Shown: in pieces, positions 1-9,582 of the stretch
Layout of the letters: every line of letters begins with the position of its first letter
How positions within the stretch are numbered: the stretch's first letter is position 1
From: Cryptomeria japonica
Lineage: Eukaryota; Streptophyta; Pinopsida; Cupressales; Cupressaceae
Assembly: GCF_030272615.1 (NCBI RefSeq)
Contig: NC_081414.1
Span: forward strand, 909,979,009 to 910,043,008
DNA length: 64,000 nt
Direction: 5' to 3'
Notes under the pieces: generated by a model
Told to the model about the DNA's origin: nothing
The model's input: the letters and a program-made list of their open reading frames with translations, nothing else
Database searches by the model: none
Position numbers and translations under genes: made by a program

Positions 1-1195
1 GGGTGCATCAGCTAACTGATCTATGATAGCTTGTCCCTTTATTTCTTTTATGTCCACATATTCAATGTTCAATTCACTCAAGAGCATCACCCAAGATACT
101 TCAATGGATCAATTCTTGTGACCAGCTTAGTTTTATGAGTTAGCATGTAATGTCATAATTTCTATGAAGCAAAAACCATTGCGAGACACACATGCTCAAT
201 TTGTGTGTAGTTTAAATCATAACTGACCAAAGTATGACTGATGTAATATACTGCCTTTTCTTTGCCTTCAGCATCTTGTTGCGCCAAGAGTGCCCCCAGT
301 GTCGTTGGTGTAGCTGATATGTAGAGTAACAGGGGTTGTTCTGGGACTAGTGGCATCAAGACTGGTGGATTCAGAAGATAATCTTTGAGTATCTCAAAAG
401 CCTGTTGACATTTATCATCCCATTCAAATTTAATGTTTTTGTGCAGCAAGTGCTGAAAAGGATGACATTTATCTGCAAGTTGTGCTATGACTCTTCATAT
501 GGACTGGAGTCTTCCTTGTAAAGATCGAAGTTGACTGATATTTCTTGGTGGTGGCATTTCTAAGATCGCTTTGAATTTTGTTGGATTGGCTTCAATTCCT
601 CTTTTTGAAACAATGTATCCAAGGATCTTCCCGGAGATTACTCCAAAGATACATTTCTTGGAATTTAGTCTCACTTTGTATTTTTCTAATCGATCAAAAA
701 TGACTGAAAGGATGTCCAAATGTGTGTCTCTATCTAGTGATTTTCCCAATAGGTCATCAACATAATCATCTATAGTTACATGCATAAGATCATGAAAGAT
801 AGTAGTCATGGCCTAATGGTATCTAGCACCTGCATTTTTTAGCCCAAAGGGCATGACATTCCAGTAGAAATTTCCCCAGGGACAAGTAAATGTTGTTTTG
901 TGCTGGTCTTCGGATGTGATTTTTATTTGATTGTAGTAGAATCTGTCCATCAAAGATAACATTGCATGACCTACTGTGAGATCTACGATCAGGTCGATGT
1001 TTGCCAATGAAAATTCATGCTTAGGACAAGCTTTGTTAATGTCTTTGAAATTTGTACATATTCTAATGTTGCGATCTGGCTTACTGACCAGTACTAAGTT
1101 GGAGATCCATTCAGGATAATCAATTGGTCATATGAATCTGACATCCAACAATTTTTCAAGCTCTTCCTTTACTAATAATGCCACTTGTGGATGCA
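1..1195 (-). pseudogene. Element B pol: reverse transcriptase and RNase H part (decayed)
   Basis: Reading leftward from about 1195, the frame gives the RT N-terminal block (PIDYPEWISNLVLV, then ICTNFKDINKACPK), the substrate block MPFGLKNAG near 830-850, the catalytic YVDD box near 760-775 followed by LLGKSLDRDTHL, the thumb/connection (GKILGYIVSKRGIEANPTK) and an RNase H-like start (LYISATPTTLGALLAQ) near 300. RT copies the element RNA into DNA and RNase H removes the RNA. Stop codons interrupt it (near 1123, 810 and 493, and several below 160), so it is dead. The catalytic YVDD itself is intact. The window ends before the integrase. Confidence 0.9.
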
Positions 1196-2541
1196 TCTTT
1201 TTTAATTTTTGTTTCACTGGCTTTGCTCTTGGTTTAGCCGTCAAATGATGCATCACTAAATCTAGATCCAGTCCAGGCATATCAACATATGACAATGCAA
1301 AATTGATTTGTCAATATGTAAAGAAACTTATGAACTTCGGTCTTTCTCTCTCTGTCAGAGATTGTGCCAGGAATATGTTATGTGGAATCTCTTCTATACC
1401 GATGTTTGTTTTGATGGTCTCCTCTACTAACATGGATGATTTTCTTCATATGATGTCGAGAGAATGTTGAGCCTTCCATCTTTGGGAACCTCAAAGAGGT
1501 TTTCACCCTCAGAAGCATCCTTTCTTTTTACTTTTTTGGGGTCAGACAGTGCTACAATGTGGTTTTCACCGTAAAACCCATGATTTGTTTTTATTTTTAC
1601 ATTTTTGTAACTGGAAGGTCCAACACCCTCACCAAAATATGCCAGGTTGTTTAGTTCTATAGTGTATCCCACCTTATGGTCCCCAAGTAGAAGATCATCT
1701 CATATGCCTAAATAGTTGATGAAGGCCTCATCATTTTGGAATGTGTCAAATTGTAAAGGTCCTTCATGGTCCCAGTCAATAAGTTGGCGGTAAACAAGGG
1801 GAAGGCCTTCAATATTTTCAAAGTCAGTGGGAGTAAGGGTGAACATACAATTATATTCAGGTATGTCAACATAATTGTCGAGGTCATCATTGGCACTCTC
1901 CTCATCTGTCTTGATCGTGAACAAGTCCAAATTGTCATCACTAAAAGTGCATTCTGGAATGGGTGTCCTCATTCTTCATGATTTTGACTTAGAACCTAAA
2001 AACAAAGACTGTGTGGGATCCTCATGGGTTGTTTCTTGACCAACTTTGAATTTTCTATGAAATTCCTCTTCTTCTATGGTTTCACCTAGTTCTCTAAATG
2101 TCTCGGTGAGTTCATAATCACTGGAGGATTTTTTTGAACCCCATTCCCATCCATTAGAGTCAGTGGAATATCGGCTCTCTTGTTGATCATTGGAAATCAT
2201 GATTTTGCAATGCTTCTTCTAATTTGTGAGTGTTTACCCTAGAAGATATGAAACCAAGCCCTTTTGAGCGCTGATTTTTAAATGTCAATTCTAGTTGCAA
2301 AGGTTGAGTTATACCTTCTTTTCTTAATCCAAGAGGACTTTTACCATCATACCCAAACTTTTGTAGGATCTTGAATCGTTTGCCATATTTTTCACACGGT
2401 ATCTTGATGTGATCTTATGTATTATCTTCAAGGTCTTTGTAAATTTTTTTGTATAAGTCTTCTTCTTCCATTTCACCCCTTTTGGAATATAGTAGGATCC
2501 CATTTTAGCATAATGATAGATACCCATTTAGAACGATGTGT
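1196..2541 (-). pseudogene. Element B pol: protease-RT linker with G-patch-like motif
   Basis: Degraded minus-strand coding between protease and RT. The longest open pieces are 1427-1672, 1700-1972 (acidic, PEYNCMFTLTPTDFEN) and 1976-2200 (Glu/Ser rich). At about 2265-2385 the frame reads KILQKFGYDGKSPLGLRKEG followed by I-T-Q-P-L, a G-patch-like glycine pattern (G-Y-x-G-x-x-x-L-G-L). Linkers of this size and G-patch-like segments are known between protease and RT in some plant Ty3/gypsy lineages; a role in RNA binding is inference. No stop-free frame spans the whole stretch. Confidence 0.6.
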
Positions 2542-3105
2542 TCATCCATATTCTTTAGGTGAACTCATAACTTGCCACAAGCACATGGTTTGATTTAGAG
2601 TGTATTCACCCATGCCTTTGTCCTGATATTTCCCTTTAAGCTCACCTTCCTTTGATGTTGAAGGTTTTAATGATTTAGGGTCAATATATGCAGAAGATGG
2701 GATAGATTCTCTATTAATTAGAATTATTGTCTCGGATTTTGGCCTCAAATTATTGTTGTATATAAATGGATTAGGATCACCATTAATTGTTACTTTAACT
2801 CCATTATGAGGAAATTTAATGCATTGATGGTATGTAGATTGGACTGCTCTCATCTCATAAATCCATGGATGTCCTAGCAATATGTTGTATGTGAGATCTA
2901 GGTCTAGGACTTGACAAACCACATCCTTTGTAATTGGCCCTACTCTGAGAGTTAAGGTGACTGCGCCTTTGGATGAACGCTCTTCATCATCATATGCTTT
3001 GATGGTAATTTTGTTTGTAGCATTCACAGCTTAATCTGAATATCCCAATTGTATTATGGTATTCAAAGTACATATATTGAGACCAACTCATCCATATATT
3101 AGGAC
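2542..3105 (-). pseudogene. Element B aspartic protease (retropepsin), catalytic Asp lost
   Basis: Retropepsin domain that would process Gag-Pol. The C-terminal hallmark YNILLGHPWI is clear near 2870-2900, preceded by the strand KITIKAYDDEERSSKGAVTL. The N-terminal active-site region, read from about 3080, is VLIYG-stop-VGLNICT. The sister copy in element A reads VLIDGGAGLNICT, so the catalytic Asp has become Tyr and a following Gly a stop. The fold is recognisable but inactive. The coding continues without a clear boundary from gag upstream. Confidence 0.85.
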
Positions 3106-4382
3106 TCATTTTATTCGATGTTTATGCAGGAAGGCTTCAATGTGTAAAGGTGAATTATGCGGTTGGCTTATGGAGGCGTCGTCAACTTCTATGAATTTGA
3201 GAGAATGTGGAATGGAAAGGTATCCCACCATGGCTTGAAATTGGTCCACATTTAGATCAATGGGGACAAAATTTTCTCTCAAAGTTTTATCAAGGATGGC
3301 TTTATGTGCGGGGGATGTGCATAAAATCTCAAAGATGGAGATAAGCGCGGTCATCCTCCCTAACTGTTCTACCAGATCATACTCAGGTTTGGTTGCTGAG
3401 GAAGCAATGGTTTTAGCTAGAGCACCTTGCATGGTGACTTTACCTCAATGAGTTGTGGCATTACATTCAGAGGTAGATTCAAAAGAAGGTCCAATTCCTT
3501 TTAGGACAACTTTGGGTCTTTGGGTAGAATTTTCATGTGTTTTGTCCTTTATGATAGTGGTAGAGACATAATTGTCCATTTAAATGTGATTAATAGTTGA
3601 ATCATATTTATAGGACACTTTTGTATAGTTGGCTTGCTCATATGTGGCTTTGGCTTTTCCCTTGTCTTGTTTAGGGAATGGCTCCTTAAACATCTCATGT
3701 TCTTGATTGGATGAATGTCCTTCAATCTCAATGTCACCTCTATCAATAAGATATTATATAATATTCTTCAGCCGATGACAATTTCATGTTTTATGTCCCT
3801 TGCTCTTGTGATACTCACAGTACTCATTGTCATTCCACCAATTTGGTTTGACTTTTGGCTCATGTGGAGGATTGTCTGGAATTGTTATTATCTTGTTTGC
3901 CACTAGCTTCTTGAAAGATGATTCAAGTGGTTCTCCCAATGGGGTGTATTTCCTTCGTGGTTTTGAAGTTGTTTGAGTATTCACTTGGTTGTTTGTAGAA
4001 CTTGATCCAAAATGAATGATTTTAGGTCTCACTATGTTATCATTGACAATGCCATCATTTAGTATGTTCTTGTTCTTGTTCCAAAATCATGGCTTGTCTT
4101 TTCCTTTAAAGTCCTCTTTGTTTTCTTTGAATATCTTAATGACTCCTTGCTCAATTAAGACCTTCTTTGTTGGTAAGCCTTTTTCAATGACTTCCTTGAA
4201 AGTGGACAAACAAGATTTTCTCAAGTCATAACCAATTTCTCTGTTGACATTCTATGTGAACATCTCTACCATTTGTTTTTGTGGAATTTCACAAGAGTGT
4301 TTGCTAGCTAAATTCCTCCATCTTTGTAAGAATGATGAAAATGACTCCCCATCCTTTTGCTTGGTGTGTCACAAAGTGGTAA

Positions 4383-4439
<57 letters not shown>

Positions 4440-5635
4440 GTATATATATATATAGAGAGAGAGAGATATGTCTCTATGTTATATGAGAAATGTTGGATGA
4501 AAGCTTATGCTAGATCACCTAAGCTTTGTGGGAACAATCTCATCAACTACATTTTTTCTGCTACTACCTCAATGCAAGTTGTGAAAAACTGTCTTATATG
4601 TGCCTTAGGGTCTCCTTTGCCTCTGTACTTATCAAACTTAGGTGTTATGAAGTGTGTAGGAAAAGGAGGCATTGGAATGCTTTTGTCAAATGGATAGGGA
4701 CATATATCTCTCATTGTGTAAGCTGGATTTGGTGTATTAATGTCCTCCATTTTCTTTTGTAAGTCCTTTATTTGTTGTTCCAAATTGTTCTTAGGTGGAG
4801 ACCAACTTCTTGGACCATATTCTATGCCTAAACCACCGGGTAGAGGAGGAGGATACTGCATATATGGAAGGTATTGATCATAAACATGTTCATATGGATG
4901 AGGTCTATAATGATACTGCATATAGGAACCACCTGGTATAGAGTCATAATGAGGAATTGAATATTTTCTTTGTCAATGTATATCATATTCTACTGGCATG
5001 TCATGAGTTTGTTCTTGTGTATTGCCCCCAAATTTGACATGGGGTTTTCTTGTGTCCAAATTTTGAGCATGCCTGTGGATATCCAATTGTTTTGGAGGTT
5101 GGTCCTTAGTATTGGTAGGCAATTGAGTGTCTTTATCTACATAAGACTTCCATAATGGTCTGCATAGATGGAGTTGTTCATGAGAAGCTCTTTCATGAGT
5201 ATCATAAGCTTGACCATGTGTATTTGGGACCTTCAATTTTTGAAACAAAGATGATGGTGACTCAGGCACGAAATGTGGTCCTCTAGTACCTCCACTATTA
5301 GGTCTCCATAGATCCATGTTGAGTTGAGTTTCTTGCATAGGTTAATTTTCTATTATTAGAGACATGTCAAAATCATGAGGTTCTTACCTCCACTTTGTGC
5401 CATCACTTATAGAAAATAGTGTCTCTCTTCTCATGATTTCCTCAACCAATCTATTAAAATGGGGATCCATAATAGAGTCTTCCACTTCTGCTAAATGTAC
5501 TGAAATGTTGTCCACATTGTCATTGTGTGTATCAGTGTTGTTTGTATTATCCATGTTCTCAATATTTTCAATGTTTCTATAGATGTCCATGTAAGGTAAT
5601 GTGGTATGATCAAAATTGAAAAAGATATCGTTGTC
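3106..5635 (-). pseudogene. Element B gag, main part (codon 28 onward)
   Basis: Gag builds the cytoplasmic particle and binds element RNA. From the right: an acidic N-terminal segment (MDIYRNIENIENMDNTNNTD), a Pro/Gln-rich stretch, then the Gag core (PTHFITPKFDKYRGKGDPKAHIR split near 4620-4700), a zinc-knuckle variant CEYHKSKGHKT (C-x2-H-x4-H, near 3790-3830) and a C-terminal segment ending SPLHIEAFLHKHRIK before protease. The knuckle is the CHHC variant also seen in elements C and D. A simple repeat is expanded inside at 4386-4466, and about 70 bp present in element A are missing just after it. Many stops and frame changes. The first 27 codons are at 19079-19159, on the other side of element A. 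Confidence 0.88.
4386..4466. repeat. Microsatellite (TA)n-(GTAT)n-(TA)n-(GA)n inside gag
   Basis: Compound simple repeat: a long TA run, then GTAT units, TA again and GA units. The aligned gag of element A (near 14690-14710) has only a short GATATG at this place, so the tract is a local expansion after insertion. Confidence 0.97.
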
Positions 5636-5640
5636 ATACT
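5636..5640. repeat. Target site duplication ATACT, left copy (element A)
   Basis: ATACT lies directly left of the TG end of the element A LTR at 5641. The same five bases follow the CA end of its other LTR at 19079-19083. Five bp is the usual size for LTR elements, and the gag of element B reads through when A is removed. Confidence 0.95.
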
Positions 5641-6404
5641 TGTTTACAGTGAAAATGGATACAACAATATTGAAATACTAAATGAATTCAACCACAAAAC
5701 CTTAGCATAACAACAACAAAGATCCACCATAACATATGAAGATTACCTAAGACAATGCAAATCAAATGAAATCACAAAGATTATACCATCACATGTCCAA
5801 TAGGGTTTGGATCTCCATTGATCTTTCTTGATATATTTGCTCTCAAATTTTATATGTGCACAAGAGCTCAACAAAGAACGAAAATGTGGTTGCAAGTAGG
5901 ATTGCATATGAAAGTTTGAAAGCGCAATGTAGTCGAATAATCATCGGAGGCCTTGATAATGAAGGAAGCATCTCCTTATATAGAAGACACCATAAGAAAT
6001 AGAGGGATAAGATTAAGAGGTGTAAAAGATAAATGGTCGGCTATGATTAGAGGGTAGGTAGAGAAAATAAGAAAATAATAAGTGGGTAGGTAGTCTGTGA
6101 ATTAAGAGATGAATGACATGTGTCATAGGTAGAAAAGGTTAATGAATTAATTAAATAAATAAAGATTCATTTAATTAATAGAAGAAGTGGGATAATTAAA
6201 TAAATAAGAGTATTTATTTAATTTAGGAAAAGGCAATTTAAATAAATAAATGTATTTATTTAAATGAGAAATAAGGTTAGAAGAGGATAAATGAATTAAT
6301 TAAATAAATAAAGATTTATTCAATTAATAGAAGAATTAGGTTTAAAGTAATTAAATAAATAAAGATATTTATTTAATTTGACATGACAATTTTAGGTGTC
6401 TACA
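5641..6404 (-). repeat. Element A 3' LTR
   Basis: 764 bp, starts TG and ends CA on either strand (transcription sense begins TGTAGACACC). Nearly identical to 18300-19078 and similar to 21346-22112. A TATA-like CTATATAAGG lies on the minus strand at about 5975-5982. Compared with the other two copies it lacks 15 bp near 5811, apparently lost between two copies of ATCTCCATT. Confidence 0.95.
6135..6385. repeat. Five tandem A/T palindromes in LTR U3
   Basis: Five imperfect palindromes spaced about 50 bp, each pairing arms such as TTAAATAAATA with TATTTATTTAA around a short centre. The same set is present in the other LTRs at about 18810-19055 and 21848-22085. Arm differences between units are partly matched on the opposite arm. 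The position is near the 5' end of the LTR in transcription sense (U3). Confidence 0.85.
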
Positions 6405-6419
6405 GTTTGCCCCTCTTTG
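6405..6419 (-). other. Polypurine tract of element A
   Basis: On the minus strand this reads CAAAGAGGGGCAAAC and abuts the LTR start TGTAGACACC. Position and composition are those of the plus-strand DNA primer of LTR elements. Confidence 0.88.
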
Positions 6420-6450
6420 AGACAATGCAGCTTGTCGCATTGTTTCAAAG
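6415..6450. other. 14-bp stem hairpin beside the polypurine tract
   Basis: Arm 6415-6428 (CTTTGAGACAATGC) pairs with 6437-6450 (GCATTGTTTCAAAG) with one G-T type mismatch, around an 8-nt loop AGCTTGTC. It overlaps the outer end of the polypurine tract. Confidence 0.8.
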
Positions 6451-6927
6451 AAGATAATATGAACTGATACAAAGTTTCCCCAAGATGGGAATGATATGTC
6501 CCCTCGAGAGATTGGATGAAAATATCTGAAAAAGATCACAGACAATCTCTCGATAAGAAAGGAAGGCTAGAATGGACTGACCGAATAAGATAGAGTGACA
6601 GAGTCACGGGATAATGAAGACTAACATAGGAAATGAGGGCTAGGGCAGTCTATAAGATAGACCACGAGGGGAAAACATCCTCATTGTCATCCACACATCC
6701 AAGAGATCAGAGTGCAAAGAGAGAATAGAGCAGTAGTAGTTAGCAATGATGGCATTGGTGCACAAATTTGATTGCGTTCGCCGATTTCAGAGGCCAGTAG
6801 ATGCAAGAGAGTCGGTTATCGTAAAACCTCCTTGTGCTTTGTCATATTAAATGTTGTCATTAATGTATGTTAGGTAGCGCATTTAATGCATTCTAGAATA
6901 TGTCAAACGAGGTCAAAAAAGGTCAAG
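6451..6927. other. Element A 3' region, no gene seen
   Basis: Mixed-composition stretch between the polypurine hairpin and the 20-bp array. No ORF with recognisable content. It is part of element A's 3' untranslated region in the pol direction and lies upstream of the PMD gene in the opposite direction. Confidence 0.5.
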
Positions 6928-7195
6928 GTGCATCTGTGTTGGTGCCAGGTGCGTCTAGGTTAGCTAGGCGCATCTATGTTTGTGCCAAGCACGTATATGA
7001 ATGTAAAGGCATCTATGTCAAATGCGAGTGCATCTACGTTGTGCAGGTGCGTTTGTGTAATGTGGGAACATCTGTGAAGAGAAGGTGCATCTATGCAGAG
7101 CATAGGCACATTTGTGTATTTTAAGGCACGTCTGTGCAGAGCAGGTGCGTTTGTGCAGTATGTAAGCGCGTTTATGTCAAAAATGTGCATGTATG
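6928..7195. repeat. 14-unit tandem array with 20-bp period
   Basis: Diverged monomers of the type GTGCRTCTGTG plus about 9 variable bases begin at 6928, 6949, 6968, 6989, 7008, 7028, 7047, 7066, 7085, 7105, 7125, 7145, 7166 and 7185. Steps are 19-21 bp throughout although the sequence varies. The leaders of A and B carry the reverse complement (CACAGACGYG) with the same spacing. Not a CRISPR: there are no constant repeats with unique spacers. Confidence 0.93.
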
Positions 7196-7205
7196 TCTTC
7201 TAGGG

Positions 7206-7391
7206 TAAATTGATAGTTCTGTGATGAACATACGTTGTCGATTGGATAATCTGCTGAGAGGATACACTCAAGTAGGTCCTCTAGGGAAGACTATGATAGC
7301 AGATAGGGCCAGGATTGACAATTCTGTGATAGAACATATGTTGCCAATTAGGAAACTACTCAAGAGGATACACTCAAGAAGAGGCCCTAGG
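7206..7391. repeat. Diverged 106-bp tandem duplication
   Basis: About 7206-7287 and 7312-7391 align (shared TTCTGTGAT, GAACATA, GGATACACTCAAG, CCTAGG). They carry a TGTGAT core resembling the hairpin units just downstream. Confidence 0.75.
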
Positions 7392-7406
7392 ATAGGATAG
7401 ATCAAG

Positions 7407-7679
7407 GCACTTTGTGATGAAAAGTGAGCACCAAGACATAGTACTTTGTGATGAATAGGGAGTACTAATATGAGCAGCACTCTATAATGAATAGGGAGTG
7501 CAAATATGACCAGCACTTTGTGATGAATAGGGAGTGCAAAATATGTAGTACTTTGTGATGAACAGGGAGTACTGCTAGGATCACTAGCAACACTTTGTGA
7601 TGAACAGTGAGTGCCACTAGGATAGATTATCATAAGCACTTAAGATAAAAAGCAGCATTTTGTGATGAACATGGAATGC
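7407..7679. repeat. Array of seven 25-nt hairpin units with covarying arms
   Basis: Units start at 7407, 7441, 7477, 7513, 7548, 7590 and 7655. Each has a conserved 15-nt centre (TTGTGATGAAYAGGG type) between 5-nt arms. The arms are GTACT/AGTAC (7441, 7548), GCACT/AGTGC (7477, 7513) and GCATT/AATGC (7655); changes at two positions are matched on the other arm. Units 7407 and 7590 pair imperfectly. The array lies just upstream of the PMD gene. Confidence 0.88.
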
Positions 7680-7799
7680 CACTATGACTGACATGATTGA
7701 TTTGCTTGACTACAAGAGTACCTACCTATGCTGGAGTCATGGGAGAGATTCCCATCAACTTAGAGGTTACGACCATAGCTGACATTTGAGGATAGAGCC

Positions 7800-8855
7800 A
7801 TGATTGAGGTTATAGGTTTGCGATTCATTCTATATGTGCCTGAGTTTCGAGCGAACATGGGATTGCTGACTGCACTTGCTGAGAGATGGCATTCTGAGAC
7901 ATGCACATTCCATTTGTCGATGGGTGAGATGACAGTCACCTGAGAGGATGTATACAGGATTCTGAGGATACCGATCGATGGGGAGTTGATACCCTATGAT
8001 CAAGATGGAAACAGGGATGCCTTGAGAAGAGTATTTCAGGATCCAAGATTGGAGATGAGGGTTGGACATGTGGCATGGGACATGATGACACAGACCGGAT
8101 TGACATTACTAGCAGTGTTGGGAGGAGTGATCAGTGGGTTCCTGTGTTCAGATAGGGTGACACGAGGGTTGGCTGTGGGCTGGGGGAGTACCTTGGAGAC
8201 ACTGGTGACACAGCATACCAGATATGCTTGGGGACCATGTGTGTTAGCGCATTTATACTATGAGCTCCATCGGTTTGTATACCATGGATCCATAGGATTG
8301 GGCTGCAGAGTGACATTATTGTAGGTATGGGCTTATGAGCATCTGTCGGTGACCCGCTCGATACATTTTAGAGGTAGGGGCCATGGGCGTAGTTTTGTTC
8401 ACTTATATCATATGATTACATCTCAGTCGCAGATCGGGAGACTGGAGCACTGGCCCAGGGTCAGTGATGAGATTGACACTATAGCATGGAGGTCGTATCG
8501 AGAGTGTGAGGAGTGGGAGGATGACACAATGGAGCTACCATACACCTTCAAAAGAAGGTATCTAATTGGGCGGACATCCTATGTACTAGAGAGGCAGTTG
8601 GTTGACAGAGTTTGCAAGCAGTTCAGCAAGATTTAGTGGATGCCTCGGGGTTCCGGGATGTATGCTCGGACAGTGAGGGATTAGGTACACTTTGGGCCAT
8701 TATTGTCATATGATCAGGTAGTGATGCAGCTGGTAGAGATGATTCCCTTTCCTTGGGATATGTGGCTAGAGATAGAGGATGCAAGGATGAATGCAAAGTA
8801 TACTGCATATTGGGCTGAGCATCCATTTCATCGATTGACAAACCCAGGGGAGTAG
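7800..8855 (+). pseudogene. Plant Mobile Domain (PMD / MAIN-like) gene, decayed, antisense to pol
   Basis: One plus-strand frame from the ATG at 7800 gives the PMD pattern: LLTALAERWHSETCTFHLS, then MGEMTVT-stop-EDVYRILRIPIDGELI, later GWGSTLETL, YAWGPCVLAHLYYELH, then stop-VWAYEHL and WEDDTMELPYTFKRRYL. In-frame stops are TGA 7941, TAG 8322, TAG 8634, TAG 8682 and TAG 8853, so the gene is dead, but the frame is otherwise unbroken for about 350 codons. PMD proteins include the Arabidopsis MAIN/MAIL1 family, linked to transposon silencing and gene expression, and PMD also occurs inside transposons. Here it sits within element A, downstream of pol on the opposite strand, the place where Tat-lineage elements may carry an antisense ORF. 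Its role in the element is unknown. Confidence 0.9.
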
Positions 8856-9582
8856 ATAGATGGAGGTGGCAGAGGTAGAGGCTGATGGAGGAGGTGGGGT
8901 GTGATAGGAGAGAGGAGAGTGGCTCCATAGAGAGAGAGTGGAGAGGAGAGCTAGGCTCGGGTGGTGAGAGGCAAAGGTGGTTTACCATTACAGGTGCTAA
9001 CAGCACAGGGTCCCAGGTAGGTACAGGGACAGGGACGAGGACAGGGGCAAGGGCAGCCATAGGTATAGGGGCATGAGCAGGTGCAGGGGCAGGAGTAGCC
9101 ACAGGTAAAAGGGGGAGAGGAGGAGGATGAGCTACTGGAGTTGAGGGAGATCTGCCAAGAATAGGTAGATGAGATCCAAGATCTCAAGTAGGAGACAACT
9201 AAGGGACACGGAGCAGGAGAGAGATCAGGCTATCCAGCATTATACTAAAGCTGAGACAACACTGAAGGTAGGGAGGCAGGTGGCAGAGGACACCAGAGCT
9301 GGTTATGCTTATGTTCTGTGGGTCGGGGAGGAGATAGGTTACTGGAGAGACCTATACTATGGGGTTGTGCCACCAGAGCAGCGGGCCAGGAGCTTCCGTA
9401 TACCATTGTGGACAACGATGGCCACTAGACGGAGGGATAGGAGACAAGCATCCAGTGGTGGGGTTATGGGTCCTCCACCAACACCAGATAGAGGGGATAG
9501 GAGAGATGATCCTAGGGCGGGTCCTTCCAGGGCTCAGACTCCATTGAGGCTAGGTGGCTCCGAGGGAGGGAGTTCATCATAG
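8856..9582 (+). pseudogene. PMD protein C-terminal tail: low-complexity and coiled-coil remnant
   Basis: Continuation of the PMD gene in shifted frames. 8860-9110 is a Gly/Arg/Thr low-complexity tract made of GGGACAGG-like repeats. From about 9125 the frame reads DELLELREICQE, then from 9169 QLRDTEQERDQAIQHYTKAE, a charged heptad-like coiled coil, followed by GYWRDLYYGVVPPEQRARSF and a Pro/Arg/Asp-rich end with a stop near 9580. At least two frame changes separate it from the PMD core. A coiled coil and disordered tail after PMD fits TE-borne PMD proteins; this is inference. Confidence 0.6.

Noticed and set aside
4244-4486. Protein with Tyr-Ile repeats on the plus strand
   Set aside because: The repeats are the TA microsatellite translated; the real coding is gag on the minus strand.
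6928-7195. CRISPR-like repeat array
   Set aside because: The 20-bp monomers are contiguous and all diverged; there are no constant repeats with unique spacers, no cas genes, and the context is a plant retroelement.
7800-8855. Host MAIN/MAIL1 gene
   Set aside because: It lies inside element A between integrase and the 3' LTR with exact target duplications outside, has no introns visible and five stops; TE cargo is the simpler reading.
8623-9102. 159-codon Pro/Ala-rich minus-strand ORF
   Set aside because: It is the complement of the low-complexity tail of the PMD gene; the plus-strand reading explains the locus.
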